NCBI GenBank assembly: GCA_963931445.1
Contig: OZ007016.1
Coordinates: 310,001 to 374,000 of the forward strand
Length of the DNA stretch: 64,000 nucleotides
Direction of reading: 5' to 3'
Source: CALXVA01 sp944393025
Lineage (GTDB): Bacteria; Bacillota; Clostridia; TANB77; CAG-508
The notes under the pieces are model-generated. The model did no database searches. It saw only the letters and a list, made by a program, of their open reading frames with translations, and was not told the origin of the DNA. Positions 42,281 through 52,509 of this stretch are shown here, in pieces (positions within the stretch are counted from its first letter, which is position 1; each line of letters begins with the position of its first letter). Both the position numbers and the translations under genes were made by a program.

Positions 42281-42313
42281 AAATGGCGAGAGTAAATTTG
42301 ACTCTCGCCATTT
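42281..42313. terminator. Perfect 13-bp hairpin, possible terminator
   Basis: AAATGGCGAGAGT pairs with ACTCTCGCCATTT across a 7-base loop. No real T-run follows on either strand, so termination is probable rather than certain. It is the strongest stem in this gap. Confidence 0.6.
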
Positions 42314-42342
42314 AAAAATATGAATAAGTACTATAATTTTAT

Positions 42343-42371
42343 TTGCGTTTTTTAAAATTAAATTGTATAAT
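42343..42371 (+). promoter_or_regulatory. Promoter of the deaminase gene
   Basis: TTGCGT and TATAAT are 17 bases apart, 23 bases before the start codon. Confidence 0.65.
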
Positions 42372-42394
42372 TAACAAGAAAAGGAGATATGAAT

Positions 42395-43678
42395 ATGTTA
42401 ATAAAAAATGGAAATGTTTTAACATTTGAGAATGATGATGTTGCCATAAAAAAACTTGATATTAGAATAAAACAAAACATTATAGAGAATATTTCAGAAA
42501 GTATAGAAGCAGAAGATAATGAAAAGGTAATAGATGCTAAAAATAAAATAGTAATGCCAGGACTTATAAATACACATGCACATATAGCTATGAGTATTTT
42601 TAGAGGTACATTTGAAGGATGTGATTTATATACATGGCTTAATGAAAAAATATGGCCTATAGAAGCAAATCTTACACCAGATGATATTTATAATGCTAGT
42701 ATGGTTTCAATATTAGAAATGATTTCGACAGGAACAACATGTGTAAATGATCATTATTTTTTTTCAAATAAAATTAGAGAAGCATTTGAAAAAAGTAAAA
42801 TGAGAGCAGTAATTACTAGAGTGTTAATGGATAGTGATGGAAAAGAAGCTTCAAATATTAGAATAAAAGAATTTATAGAATTATATGAAAGTAGAAATAA
42901 AAATAATAATTTAATTACATATACTGTTTCACCACATGGATTATATACTTGCTCTAGTGAGATTTTACAAATATCTAAAGAATTAGCAATAAAGTACAAT
43001 TTACCTATTCATACGCATTTTCTAGAAAGTATTAGTGAAATAGAAAGTATAAAAAAATTACATGGAGATAGTGCATCTAATGTTATAAAAAAATATTTTG
43101 ATGGACTAAAAATTATATTGGCACATGGAGTAAAAATAAATGATGAAGACATAAGAATATTAAAAAATTTAGATTGTAGTATTTCTCATAATCCTATTTC
43201 AAATTTAAGATTAGGTTGTAAAATAGCAGATATAACTAAATATTTAAATGGAGGGCTAAATGTATCTTTAGGAACAGATGGCCAAGGATCAGGTAATAAT
43301 TTAGATATGTTTGAAACAATGAAAATAGCAGGATTAATTCAAGGCGGAATTCATGAAAACGAAAATAGAATTGGTTCAAAAGATGTAATAAAAATGGCAA
43401 CAATAAATGGAGCAAAAGCTTTAGGATTAGAAAAAGAAATTGGTAGTATAGAAAAAGGAAAAAAAGCAGATATTATAATTGTTAATATGGAAGAAAAATT
43501 AGATAATATAAAGATGATGCCAAATCTTAATGTTATATCAAATTTAGTATATAATACAGAAGGAAGATGTGTGGATACAACAATAATAAATGGTGAAATT
43601 TTAATGGAAGATAGAAAAATAAAAAATATAAATGTAGAAGAAGCAATAAAAAACTGTAAAAGAATAATTAAATGTTAA
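42395..43678 (+). CDS. mtaD: 5'-methylthioadenosine/S-adenosylhomocysteine deaminase-type amidohydrolase
   Basis: The protein belongs to the Atz/Trz amidohydrolase group; its nearest named class deaminates methylthioadenosine or adenosylhomocysteine in methionine salvage. In 427 residues the metal-site motifs are LINTHAHIAMSIFRG (HxH), PIHTHFLES, ILAHGVKIN, SHNPISNLRLG and LGTDGQGSGNNLDMFETMK, which carries the catalytic Asp. KADIIIVN closes the small beta domain. ATG at 42395 is chosen because AAGGAG is eight bases upstream, while the ATG two codons before is too close. Substrate is inferred from family. It seems monocistronic. Confidence 0.82.
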   Translation: MLIKNGNVLTFENDDVAIKKLDIRIKQNIIENISESIEAEDNEKVIDAKNKIVMPGLINTHAHIAMSIFRGTFEGCDLYTWLNEKIWPIEANLTPDDIYNASMVSILEMISTGTTCVNDHYFFSNKIREAFEKSKMRAVITRVLMDSDGKEASNIRIKEFIELYESRNKNNNLITYTVSPHGLYTCSSEILQISKELAIKYNLPIHTHFLESISEIESIKKLHGDSASNVIKKYFDGLKIILAHGVKINDEDIRILKNLDCSISHNPISNLRLGCKIADITKYLNGGLNVSLGTDGQGSGNNLDMFETMKIAGLIQGGIHENENRIGSKDVIKMATINGAKALGLEKEIGSIEKGKKADIIIVNMEEKLDNIKMMPNLNVISNLVYNTEGRCVDTTIINGEILMEDRKIKNINVEEAIKNCKRIIKC

Positions 43679-43781
43679 TCTGATGCGAAATAAAAAAGTA
43701 GAAGAAACGCAAATAATTCATTTAATATAACAATTACCTTTGTTATCATATAAATAAATTTATAAAAAAGAGAGGTAGAGT

Positions 43782-44120
43782 ATGAAGAAGGCAAAGGTAA
43801 TAAAAATTGGAAAAAAAATTAAAACTTTGAGAAAAAGCTATGGTTACACACAAGAAAGATTAGCAGAAGCAGTTGAATGCTCACCTAGATATATTGGTGA
43901 TGTAGAGCAAGATCGATCAAAACCATCATACGAAGTTCTAGTTAAAATATGTAATACTTTTAATATAGGCCTAGATGAAATATTTTGCGAATACTTAGAT
44001 GTAAAAAGAAAAAAAGAAATAAATAGTGCATTATTTGGATTTGATAATCTAAAACCAAATAATCAAGAAACAATAATTCATATGATAGAATATTTTAACA
44101 AAAAAAGTAATGTTTCCTAA
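43782..44120 (+). CDS. XRE-family transcriptional regulator
   Basis: Residues 8-65 of 112 form a Cro/C1-type helix-turn-helix: IGKKIKTLRKSYGYTQERLAEAVECSPRYIGDVEQDRSKPSYEVLVKICNTF. The remaining 45 residues are charged with a helical DNLKPNNQETIIHMIEYFNKKS end, like many short chromosomal regulators with a C-terminal dimerisation helix. GAGAGGTAG precedes the ATG. Its targets are unknown. It is followed by a terminator about 100 bases downstream. Confidence 0.88.
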   Translation: MKKAKVIKIGKKIKTLRKSYGYTQERLAEAVECSPRYIGDVEQDRSKPSYEVLVKICNTFNIGLDEIFCEYLDVKRKKEINSALFGFDNLKPNNQETIIHMIEYFNKKSNVS

Positions 44121-44218
44121 AAATAAAAATTAGACATGCACATAATTATATTATTATATTAATGTATTTAAATAAAGTTTAGTATTGTTATATAAAATTT
44201 AATTACTTATAATTAAAG

Positions 44219-44254
44219 AAGGAGAAATTTTGAAATTTCAAAGTTTCTCCTTTT
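44219..44254. terminator. Terminator after the XRE gene, part of a repeated element
   Basis: AAGGAGAAA pairs with TTTCTCCTT, with a TTTT run. The complement of this stem and its right flank (CTAATTTGCTTCTAAACACAG) closely matches the glucan-synthase terminator near 24.3 kb. Confidence 0.7.
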
Positions 44255-44513
44255 AACTGTGTTTAGAAGCAAATTAGAGTAATTTTAGAAAAATTTATGC
44301 TATTAAATATAAAGTGTAGCACGAAATTCAGTGTAGTAATAGTAAGAATGCTGAAAGCTGAAAAAACAATAAGCAACAGGATAACAGTTACCATTATTTG
44401 AGTAAAAGCTATGGGGATAACATGATAAGAATGATAGTTTCAGTTTAGTAATAATAAGATATAAAAAATCTAAGTATTTTGAGCGTTTTGAAAATGAAAA
44501 TTATTTGATTTGA
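44255..44513. other. Gene-free DNA between the XRE gene and smc
   Basis: No frame, promoter or RNA gene could be supported. The sequence has many in-frame stops and the look of decayed DNA. Its left part is shared in reverse with about 24265-24330. Confidence 0.4.
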
Positions 44514-44578
44514 AAAAAGACCTGTCCCAAAAACGAAGAAAAGTTCGTCATAAGACCTGTCCCTAAAACGAAAAAAAT
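44514..44578. repeat. Direct repeat left of smc (two AGACCTGTCCC boxes, 35 bases apart)
   Basis: AGACCTGTCCC occurs at 44518 and again at 44553. Between them is AAACGAAGAAAAGTTCG, an imperfect stem (CGAA with TTCG). A nearly identical unit with the same 35-base spacing follows smc. The complement starts GGGACAGGTCT, similar in style to REP palindromes of Firmicutes. Confidence 0.8.
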
Positions 44579-44644
44579 AAAAAAAATGTTGAAAAAATAG
44601 GAAAAGTTATATATAATTTACAAATGATAAAAGAGGTGTAATAA

Positions 44645-47600
44645 ATGTATTTAAAGAAAATGGAATTACAAGGTTTTAAATCCTTTGCAGATAAAACAAT
44701 ATTAGAATTTAAAAGTGGAATTACTTCAGTAATAGGTCCAAATGGTTCTGGTAAAAGTAACATTTCAGATGCAATAAGGTGGGTACTTGGAGAGCAAAGT
44801 ATGAAGTCACTGAGAGGAGCAAAGTCTGAAGATGTAATTTTTGCTGGAACTCAAGCAAGAAAATCACTAGGATTTGCAGAAGTGTCTATGGTTATAGATA
44901 ATTCAGATGGAAAACTTCCAATAGAATATTCAGAAGTTACGGTAACTAGAAAATTATATAGAAGCGGTGAAACCGGTTATTTTATAAATAAAACACCTTG
45001 TAGATTAAAAGATATATTAGAATTATTTATGGATACAGGAATTGGAAAAGATCGGTTATAGTATAATTAGTCAAGGAAAGATTGATGAAATTTTAAGCAA
45101 TAAATCAGAAGATAGAAGAAAAATATTTGAAGAAGCAGCAGGAATTGTAAAATATAGAACTAGAAAAATAGAATCTGAAAAAAAATTAGAGCAAACTAAA
45201 TTAAATTTACTTAGAATAAATGATATTTTAATAGAAATAGAATCAAATATAGAACCACTTAAAGCACAATCTAACAAAGCAAAAAAATACTTGGATTTAA
45301 GAGAAGAATTAAAAAATATAGAAATAGGTCTATTTATATATAATATATCAGAATATAAGGAAAAGCTTTTAAAAATAGTAGAGGATATAAAAATAGTTGA
45401 AGATCAGAATTTATTAGAAAACGAAAAAATGAAAATTCTTCAAGAAAATAAAGAAAAATTAAAACAAGAGATTGATAATATTACTTCAAAAATAGAAGAA
45501 ATGCAAAATTTAGGATTTGAAAGCACTAACAAAATAGAAAGAATAAATTCAGAAATAGGAATATCAAAGGAAAGAATACAGAATAATACTCTAAATAACG
45601 AAAGATTAGAAAAGGAAATAGAAGAAATTAAACAAAAAATATTAGATTTAAAAGAAGAAGAAAAGCAAAAATTAACTAAAAAAGATTCTCTATTTTCTAA
45701 TAGAGAAAAGTTTAAAAAAGAATTAGAGGAAAAACAAAAAGAATTAGATGAATTAACAAAAAAATTATCTGACAAAGAATTAGAAATAGAAGAGAAAAAG
45801 AAAAGTATCGAAGAAAATACAGATAAAAAATATGAAATTATTTCAGAGATAAGTAGTTTAGATACTAATATAGAAAATATACAAAAAAGAGAAAAAAATG
45901 CTAAATCTGAAATGCAAAGTTTGATTCTAGAAATAGATGGTATAAGAAATGAAAAACAGGAAAAATCAAAACAATTTTATGATATAGAGTTTAAGAGAAA
46001 TGAATTAATCAATAAGCTAAATCAAAGATCAAGTCAAAAAGAAATTAGTATGCAAAAAATTAAAGAATTTGCTTCTATTTTAAATAATTTAACCTATGAT
46101 GCTAATATGAAAGATTCAAGATTAAAATTTTTAATAGAAACAGAAAAGGAAAAAGAAGGGTATAATAAAAGCGTAAAGTCTATATTATTAACTTGTGAAA
46201 AAGATAATAAACTAAATAAAGGAGTAAATGGAGTTTTAGCAAACTTAATTTCAGTTGATAAAAAATATGAGATTGCAATAGAAATGAGTTTGGGTCAGGC
46301 ATTACAAAATATTGTTACAGATACAGAAGAAGATGCAAAAAAATTAATAGAATATTTAAGAGAAAATAAGCTGGGAAGAGCGTCATTTTTACCAATTTCT
46401 TCTATTAGAGGAAAAAAATTAGATAGAATTATTAAAAATAGTACAGAAGGTGTAATTGGAGTAGCTTCAGACTTAGTAAAATGTGATAAAAAATATGAAC
46501 AAATTGTTTTAAATTTACTTGGAAGAACATTAATTGTAGAAAATATGGATACAGCAATACAAATGGCAAAATTAAATTCGTATTCATTTAGAATTGTTAC
46601 ATTAGAAGGAGATATTATAAGTAACACTGGAGCTATAACAGGCGGATCTGTTCAAACTAAAACAGTAAATATATTAGGAAGAAATAGAGAAATAGAAGAT
46701 TTGGAAAAATCATTAAAAGATATAAATATCAAAATAGAAAATATTACTAAAGAAAAAAAAGAGTATACAGAATCAGTAACAGATGTAATAGAAGAAGTAA
46801 CAAGATTGGAAAAAGAATTACAAGACATAGAAATAATTTACGCTGCAGAAAATCAAAAAATATTAAATATTGATGATAATATAAAAAAATTAGAAGAAAG
46901 AAGAGAAAAACTAAACAAAGAAGTAGATGATCTATTAAAACAGACAATAGATAATAAATCATTAAAAGAACAAAAAGAAGAACAAATAAGTTGTATTACA
47001 AAACAAATAGAATCTTTAAGTAAAACTGTAGAAGAATTTGCTTTGAATAATAAGGATAATCAAAAATATATAGATGATTTGAATTTTGATATTACAAACT
47101 TAAAAATATCTGTAAATTCATTTGATGAAAGTGGTACATCAATAGATGAAATGTTAGAAAGAATAAAACAAGATATAGAAAATAATAATCAAAGTATATT
47201 AAATAAAGAAAAAAATATTGATGAAACAAAAAAAGAAAATATAAATTTACAAAAGAAAATAATAGAATTAGAAGAAGAAATAAATAAAATAAAATCAGAT
47301 GTAGATAACAGTTCAAATATTATAGAAAAATTAAAAGATGAAAGGTTAGATAGCAATAAAAAATTAAAAGATTCAGAAGAGGAAATTAGTAAACAATTTA
47401 ATACTATTGAAGATATAAAGGGGCAGATTGTAAAATTAGATGTTCGTAAAACTAAAATAGAACAAGATTTAGAACAAGTAGTTAATAATTTATGGGTAGA
47501 ATATGAACTTACACCAAATAATGTACAAGGGTATAATAAACCACAAAATGTACAAAAAGCAACTAGAGATGTAAATATTTTAAGAACACAAATAAAAGAA

Positions 47601-48194
47601 CTTGGAAATATAAATATAGAAGCAATAGAGGAATATAAAAAGACAAAAGAAAGATATGAATTTATGTGTGAGCAAAGGTTAGATTTAGAAAACACAGCAG
47701 TAAAATTAAGAAATATTATTTCAGAAATGACAGAAACAATGAAAAACCAATTTATAGAAAAATTTAAAGAAATAAATAAAAACTTTAATGAAGTGTTTTC
47801 AGAATTATTTGGTGGAGGAAGAGCAGAATTAAAACTTGAAGATGAAAATAATGTATTAGAATGTGGAATAGACATACAAGCACAACCTACAGGAAAAAAA
47901 CTTCAAAATATGATGCTTTTATCAGGAGGAGAAAAAGCATTTACAGCAATAGCATTATTATTTGCAATACTAAAAATAAATCCAGCACCATTTTGTGTAC
48001 TAGATGAAATAGAAGCAGCTTTAGATGATGTAAATGTATATAGATTTGCAGAATACTTGAAAAAATTTAGCAAAGAAACACAATTTTTAGTAATAACACA
48101 CAGAAAAGGAACAATGGAAGCAGCAAATACAGTATATGGAGTAACAATGGAAGAAAATGGTGTAAGCAAGCTACTTTCAATGAAACTTGGGTAA
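44645..48194 (+). pseudogene. smc: SMC chromosome-partition protein, split by a single-base insertion
   Basis: SMC dimers load on DNA with ScpAB and organise the chromosome for segregation. The head starts MYLKKMELQGFKSFADKT with Walker A IGPNGSGKSNISDAI; then come two long coiled coils around a hinge (about residues 510-640, with GVNGVLANLI and GGSVQTKT) and, at the end, the signature LLSGGEKAFTAIALLFA and Walker B CVLDEIEAALDD. At 45053 an extra C (GATCGGT) breaks the frame after FMDTGIGKD. Omitting it gives DGYSIISQGKIDEILSNK, the normal continuation, and a 1182-residue protein of usual length. A frame starting inside (45042) covers the remaining 90 percent but lacks Walker A. An error is likelier than a real null. 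Confidence 0.88.
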
Positions 48195-48204
48195 GTAATA
48201 GATA

Positions 48205-48269
48205 AAGAAGACCTGTCCCGAAAACGAAGAAAAGTTCGCTGGGAGACCTGTCCCTAATCCGAAAAAAAT
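48205..48269. repeat. Direct repeat right of smc
   Basis: AGACCTGTCCC at 48209 and 48244 frames AAACGAAGAAAAGTTCG, and the unit ends CGAAAAAAATA, as in the copy at 44514-44578. The two copies bracket smc with nothing else between them. Confidence 0.8.
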
Positions 48270-48337
48270 ATTCATAAAATAAAGACTGACTGCATATATA
48301 TATTACTATAAGTTTAAACAAAGGAGAGTTGATATAT

Positions 48338-51019
48338 ATGTGGCAGTCTTTTAATGCAAATGAAGTTGCAAGAAAACTTAGGACAAACATAGAAAGAGGA
48401 TTAAGTAGTGAAGAAGCAGAAGTTAGGAAGAATAAGCATGGACCAAATAAATTAGATGAGCAAAAAAAAGAAAATTTATTTATCAAATTTATAAAAGAAT
48501 TTAATGACTTTATGATTATTATTTTAATAATTGCAGCAATTGTTTCAGCAGGTATATCTTTTGTGCAAGGAGAAAATGATTATATAGATTCAATAATAAT
48601 AGTTGTTATAGTTGTATTAAATGCTATAATGGGCTTAGTACAAGAAGCAAAGGCAGAAAAATCGTTAGAAGCTTTAAAAGATATGTCTGCACCAGTTGCA
48701 AAGGTAAGAAGAAATGGAAAAATTTGCATTGTTAAAGGAACTGAAGTAGTTCCAGGAGATATTGTTTTATTAGAAGCTGGAAATTTTGTTCCGGCAGATT
48801 GCAGATTAATTAATAGTTATAATTTAAAAATAGAAGAATCTAGTTTAACAGGAGAAACGATGCCTGTAACAAAAGATGCGGAGGTTTTATTAGATGATAA
48901 AACTCCTTTAGGAGATACTTTAAATATGGCTTTTGCAAATACAATAGTTGTAAATGGACATGGAGAGGCTATTGTAACAGATATAGGAATGAATACTAAA
49001 GTTGGACAAATTGCAAAAATGATTATAACAAATGAATCACCAGAAACACCTATTCAGAAAAAATTAGGAGAAGTAGGCAAAGTGTTAGGCGCAAGTTGTT
49101 TGTTTATATGTGCTTTAATATTTGCAATTGGATTACTTAAAAAAATTGAACCTATAGAAATGTTTATGACTTCTGTAGGACTAGCAGTAGCAGCAATTCC
49201 TGAAGGACTTCCAGCAATAGTAACAATAATGCTTTCAATAGGTGTTACAAGAATGGCTAAAAAGAATAGTATTGTAAGAAAATTACCAGCCGTAGAAACC
49301 TTAGGAAGTAGTAGTGTAATATGTTCAGACAAAACAGGCACTCTAACTCAAAACAAAATGCAAGTTACTAAAATAATGGATATAAAAGGAGAAAGTTTAG
49401 ATTTACAAAAAAATTTAATATTAGAATTAGGTGCAATGTGTACGGATGTTGAAGAAGATGTAGGAGAAGCAACAGAAATTGCAATTATCAATTCAGCAAA
49501 AGAACAAGGAAAGTATAAGGAAAAGTTGTATCAAAAATTTAATAGAATAAATGACATACCATTTGATTCAGACAGAAAAATGATGAGTACAATACATAAA
49601 TTAGGCGCAAGAGAGAATAATGAAGAAAACATAAGTATTGAAACATTATTAAATAATAATGAAAACAAAAGATTTTTAATTATAACAAAAGGTGCACCAG
49701 ATGTTTTATTAAAACATTGTAATAAATATTCTTTAAATGGACAAATTAACATATTAGATGAGGAAAAAAGAAAAAAAGTAGAAAAAATAAATAGCCAAAT
49801 GGCAGAAAATGCTTTAAGAGTAATTGCAGTGGCATATTCTATAGTAGAAAAGCTTCCACAGAATATAGATAGTGAAAATATAGAAAATAATTTAATTTTT
49901 GTTGGGCTAATAGGTATGATAGATCCACCAAGAGAAGGGGTAAAAGAAGCTGTATATACTTGTAAAAAAGCTGGAATAAAAACAGTTATGATTACAGGAG
50001 ACCATATTTTAACAGCAAAAGCAATAGCAAAAGAATTAGGAATTTTGAATAACAATGACTTAGCAATAACAGGTAAAGAATTAGATAAAATTTCTAAAAC
50101 AGAATTAGAAAAAAATATTTCAAAGTATTCAGTATTTGCAAGAGTATCTCCAGAACATAAAGTTCGTATAGTAGAAGCTTTTCAAAAAACAGGTGCAGTA
50201 GTTGCTATGACAGGAGATGGAGTAAATGATGCACCAGCATTAAAAAAAGCAGATATAGGAATAGCTATGGGAAAAAATGGTACAGATGTTGCAAAAAATG
50301 CTTCAGATATGATTTTAGCAGATGACAATTTTGTAACAATAGTTGAAGCAGTTAAGCAAGGAAGAAATATTTTTGAAAATATAAAAAAAGCAGTACACTT
50401 TTTAATAGCCACAAACATTGGAGAAATTGTAACAATATTCATGGGGCTGCTTTTAGGTTTAAAAACACCATTACTTGCAATACAATTATTATGGATAAAT
50501 TTAGTTACAGACTCACTTCCAGCAATAGCAATAGGTTTGGAAGCACCAGACAAATATATTATGAACCAAAAACCACGAAATAGTAAAAAAAGTATTTTTG
50601 CAGATGGGTTATTAGGTAAAATTGTAGCAGAAGGAACAATGATAGGAATGCTTACCTTAGTAACATTTTATGTAGGAAATAATTGGTATGGCTTAGAAGT
50701 TGGAAGAACAATGGCATTTCTAGCATTAGCAATGTTAGAATTAGTACATAGTTTTAATGTTAAAAGCGAGAAATCAATATTTAAAACAGGTTTATTCGAA
50801 AATAAGTATTTAATAGGATCATTCATTCTAGGAACTTTACTACAAGTTATAGTAGTTGTTGTGCCAACATTTGCAAATATTTTTGGCTTAATAGCTTTAA
50901 ACACAACACAATGGATATACACATTAGGAATATCAATACTTCCTATTATAATAGTAGAAGCACAAAAGAAATTAAATGATATAAAATTTGGAAAAAGAAT
51001 TTACTCTTATGATACTTAA
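48338..51019 (+). CDS. Cation-transporting P-type ATPase (calcium type, P2A)
   Basis: The pump uses ATP to move cations, probably Ca2+, across the membrane. Its 893 residues include a cation ATPase N-terminal domain, the actuator motif SLTGETMPV, and PEGLPAIVTIMLSIG in helix M4, which has the E/P pattern of calcium pumps. The phosphorylation site is ICSDKTGTLTQNKM. KGAPDVLLKHC (nucleotide domain), MITGDHILTAKAIAKELG and VAMTGDGVNDAPALKKADIGIAMG follow. About ten membrane helices are visible. ATG is used since the TTG upstream is too close to AAAGGAG. It lies alone, after the repeat that follows smc. Confidence 0.9.
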   Translation: MWQSFNANEVARKLRTNIERGLSSEEAEVRKNKHGPNKLDEQKKENLFIKFIKEFNDFMIIILIIAAIVSAGISFVQGENDYIDSIIIVVIVVLNAIMGLVQEAKAEKSLEALKDMSAPVAKVRRNGKICIVKGTEVVPGDIVLLEAGNFVPADCRLINSYNLKIEESSLTGETMPVTKDAEVLLDDKTPLGDTLNMAFANTIVVNGHGEAIVTDIGMNTKVGQIAKMIITNESPETPIQKKLGEVGKVLGASCLFICALIFAIGLLKKIEPIEMFMTSVGLAVAAIPEGLPAIVTIMLSIGVTRMAKKNSIVRKLPAVETLGSSSVICSDKTGTLTQNKMQVTKIMDIKGESLDLQKNLILELGAMCTDVEEDVGEATEIAIINSAKEQGKYKEKLYQKFNRINDIPFDSDRKMMSTIHKLGARENNEENISIETLLNNNENKRFLIITKGAPDVLLKHCNKYSLNGQINILDEEKRKKVEKINSQMAENALRVIAVAYSIVEKLPQNIDSENIENNLIFVGLIGMIDPPREGVKEAVYTCKKAGIKTVMITGDHILTAKAIAKELGILNNNDLAITGKELDKISKTELEKNISKYSVFARVSPEHKVRIVEAFQKTGAVVAMTGDGVNDAPALKKADIGIAMGKNGTDVAKNASDMILADDNFVTIVEAVKQGRNIFENIKKAVHFLIATNIGEIVTIFMGLLLGLKTPLLAIQLLWINLVTDSLPAIAIGLEAPDKYIMNQKPRNSKKSIFADGLLGKIVAEGTMIGMLTLVTFYVGNNWYGLEVGRTMAFLALAMLELVHSFNVKSEKSIFKTGLFENKYLIGSFILGTLLQVIVVVVPTFANIFGLIALNTTQWIYTLGISILPIIIVEAQKKLNDIKFGKRIYSYDT

Positions 51020-51064
51020 AATAAATAAGAAAAATATAAAAAATTAAAATATATAAATACAAAC

Positions 51065-51105
51065 AGTATAGTTTTTAAAATTAAGTAAAACTATACTATT
51101 TTTTT
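51065..51105 (+). terminator. Terminator of the P-type ATPase gene
   Basis: AGTATAGTTTT pairs with AAAACTATACT, followed by ATTTTTTT. Confidence 0.85.
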
Positions 51106-51282
51106 AAATTGTATAGGAAAAATTATAATTAAATGAAAATATAAACAATATTACCATGACGAAAAAAGAAGAAAAATAGAGAAAAAATGAGAAAACAAAA
51201 GAAAACATTAAGATAAATTAATTACAAAAAACTACTAAATGCCTTAAAAAACCCAAAAATGTGAGAAAATAGAATATATAAT

Positions 51283-51311
51283 TTGAAAATGGTTAGAATA
51301 TATGGTATAAT
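51283..51311 (+). promoter_or_regulatory. Promoter of the M23 peptidase gene
   Basis: TTGAAA and TATAAT are 17 bases apart. The 180 bases between the preceding terminator and this promoter are purine-rich and hold no gene that could be supported. Confidence 0.7.
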
Positions 51312-51384
51312 AAATTTTGTCACGCTGAAAAAAGGAGAGTGAATTTATATTTTAAACAGGAAAATTAAATACTGTACAAAAGAA

Positions 51385-52323
51385 ATGATTAGACTTATAA
51401 ATTTAGTAGCAATTGCACTGTTTATAATGATGTTAATAATATTATTTAAATTCAATTTAGTATGTGAAGTAACAATAGCAGGAGAAACTGTAGGTTATGT
51501 AGCAAATAAAAATGAATTTGAAAATAAAGTAAATGATATAATAAATAAAGAAGAAGAGGCAAAATTGTTTACAACCATAGAAAATATGCCAGAATATAAA
51601 TTAAAATTAGTAGATAAATCTGAAAAAACTAATGAAGAAACAATATTAGCTAAATTAGAAGAAAATTCAGAAACAACATACAAATTATATGCCGTGACAC
51701 TTGATGGTAAAGAAAAAACAGTATTAGCAAGTTTAGATGAAGCAGAAAAAATTGTTGATGAAATGACTTCAAAATATGAAGATGATTTAGAATTAGATAT
51801 TGGTATAGTAGATGTTATTACAACTAATAAAAAAGATGAAAGCACAGTAAAAGTAGCAAAACAAAGTTTAAATGAAGATATAGAAGAAAAAATTGATGAA
51901 ATAGAAGAAGAAATAGAAATTGAATCACATACAGTACAAGGAATTTATTTAGAAGTTACACCAGTTTCAGGAATAATAACATCCAGATTTGGTAATAGAG
52001 AAAGCATAAGAAGTTATGGGCATACTGGATTAGATATAGCAGCACCAGCAGGAACGCCTATTAGAGTTACAGCAGATGGAGAAGTTACTTTTTCTGGTTA
52101 TAGTGGTGGTTATGGTTATGTAGTAAAAGTATCTCATGGAAATGGAATAGAAACATATTATGCGCATTGTAGTGAATTATATGTTTCAACAGGAGAAAAA
52201 GTTAAGGCAGGAGATATAATTGCTGCTGTTGGTTCAACAGGAAATTCAACAGGTAACCATTTACACTTTGAAGTAAGAATAGATGGAGTAGAAGTAAATC
52301 CACAAAATTATTTATACAATTAG
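51385..52323 (+). CDS. Membrane-anchored M23-family peptidase (start uncertain)
   Basis: This is a zinc endopeptidase of the lysostaphin type that cuts peptide crosslinks of peptidoglycan, or a degenerate regulator of such enzymes. The 312-residue frame has an N-terminal helix (about 4-22), a charged helical stalk (to about 190), and the M23 domain with RSYGHTGLDIAAPAGTPI (first His and Asp), GYGYVVKVSHGNGIETYYAHCSE and GNHLHFEVRIDG (HxH). All zinc residues are present, so it should be active. The strong AAAGGAGAG lies about 45 bases before the ATG. The frame stays open back to an ATT/TTA/AAC stretch beside that site, so translation may begin there at a rare codon, adding about 13 basic residues. 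Confidence 0.82.
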   Translation: MIRLINLVAIALFIMMLIILFKFNLVCEVTIAGETVGYVANKNEFENKVNDIINKEEEAKLFTTIENMPEYKLKLVDKSEKTNEETILAKLEENSETTYKLYAVTLDGKEKTVLASLDEAEKIVDEMTSKYEDDLELDIGIVDVITTNKKDESTVKVAKQSLNEDIEEKIDEIEEEIEIESHTVQGIYLEVTPVSGIITSRFGNRESIRSYGHTGLDIAAPAGTPIRVTADGEVTFSGYSGGYGYVVKVSHGNGIETYYAHCSELYVSTGEKVKAGDIIAAVGSTGNSTGNHLHFEVRIDGVEVNPQNYLYN

Positions 52324-52341
52324 AATTATATTACCAATAGT

Positions 52342-52375
52342 TGAGACAGAAAACTTTAAAAGTTTTCTGTCTCAT
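52342..52375 (+). terminator. Terminator of the M23 peptidase gene
   Basis: GAGACAGAAAACTT pairs perfectly with AAGTTTTCTGTCTC; a modest T-run follows. Confidence 0.75.
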
Positions 52376-52433
52376 TTAAAATATGTCAAAAAGTCCGTCT
52401 CTATTAACATTATTAAAATTTGTAAATTTATAA

Positions 52434-52462
52434 TTGACTTTAACAAATATAAGTTATAAAAT
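52434..52462 (+). promoter_or_regulatory. Promoter of plsX
   Basis: TTGACT and TAAAAT are 17 bases apart, 47 bases before the start codon. No clear FapR operator was seen. Confidence 0.6.
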
Positions 52463-52509
52463 AGTTAAATAACAAATATATATTATAAAACAATTATTGG
52501 AGGATGTTT

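Noticed and set aside
44121..44644. Hidden small gene between the XRE gene and smc
   Set aside because: All frames have frequent stops and none has a ribosome site. The stretch holds a terminator, decayed-looking DNA and a repeat.
47189..47875. 228-residue frame on the minus strand inside smc
   Set aside because: It mirrors the lysine/glutamate-rich coiled coil of SMC as Phe/Ser/Leu-rich text, with no promoter or ribosome site.
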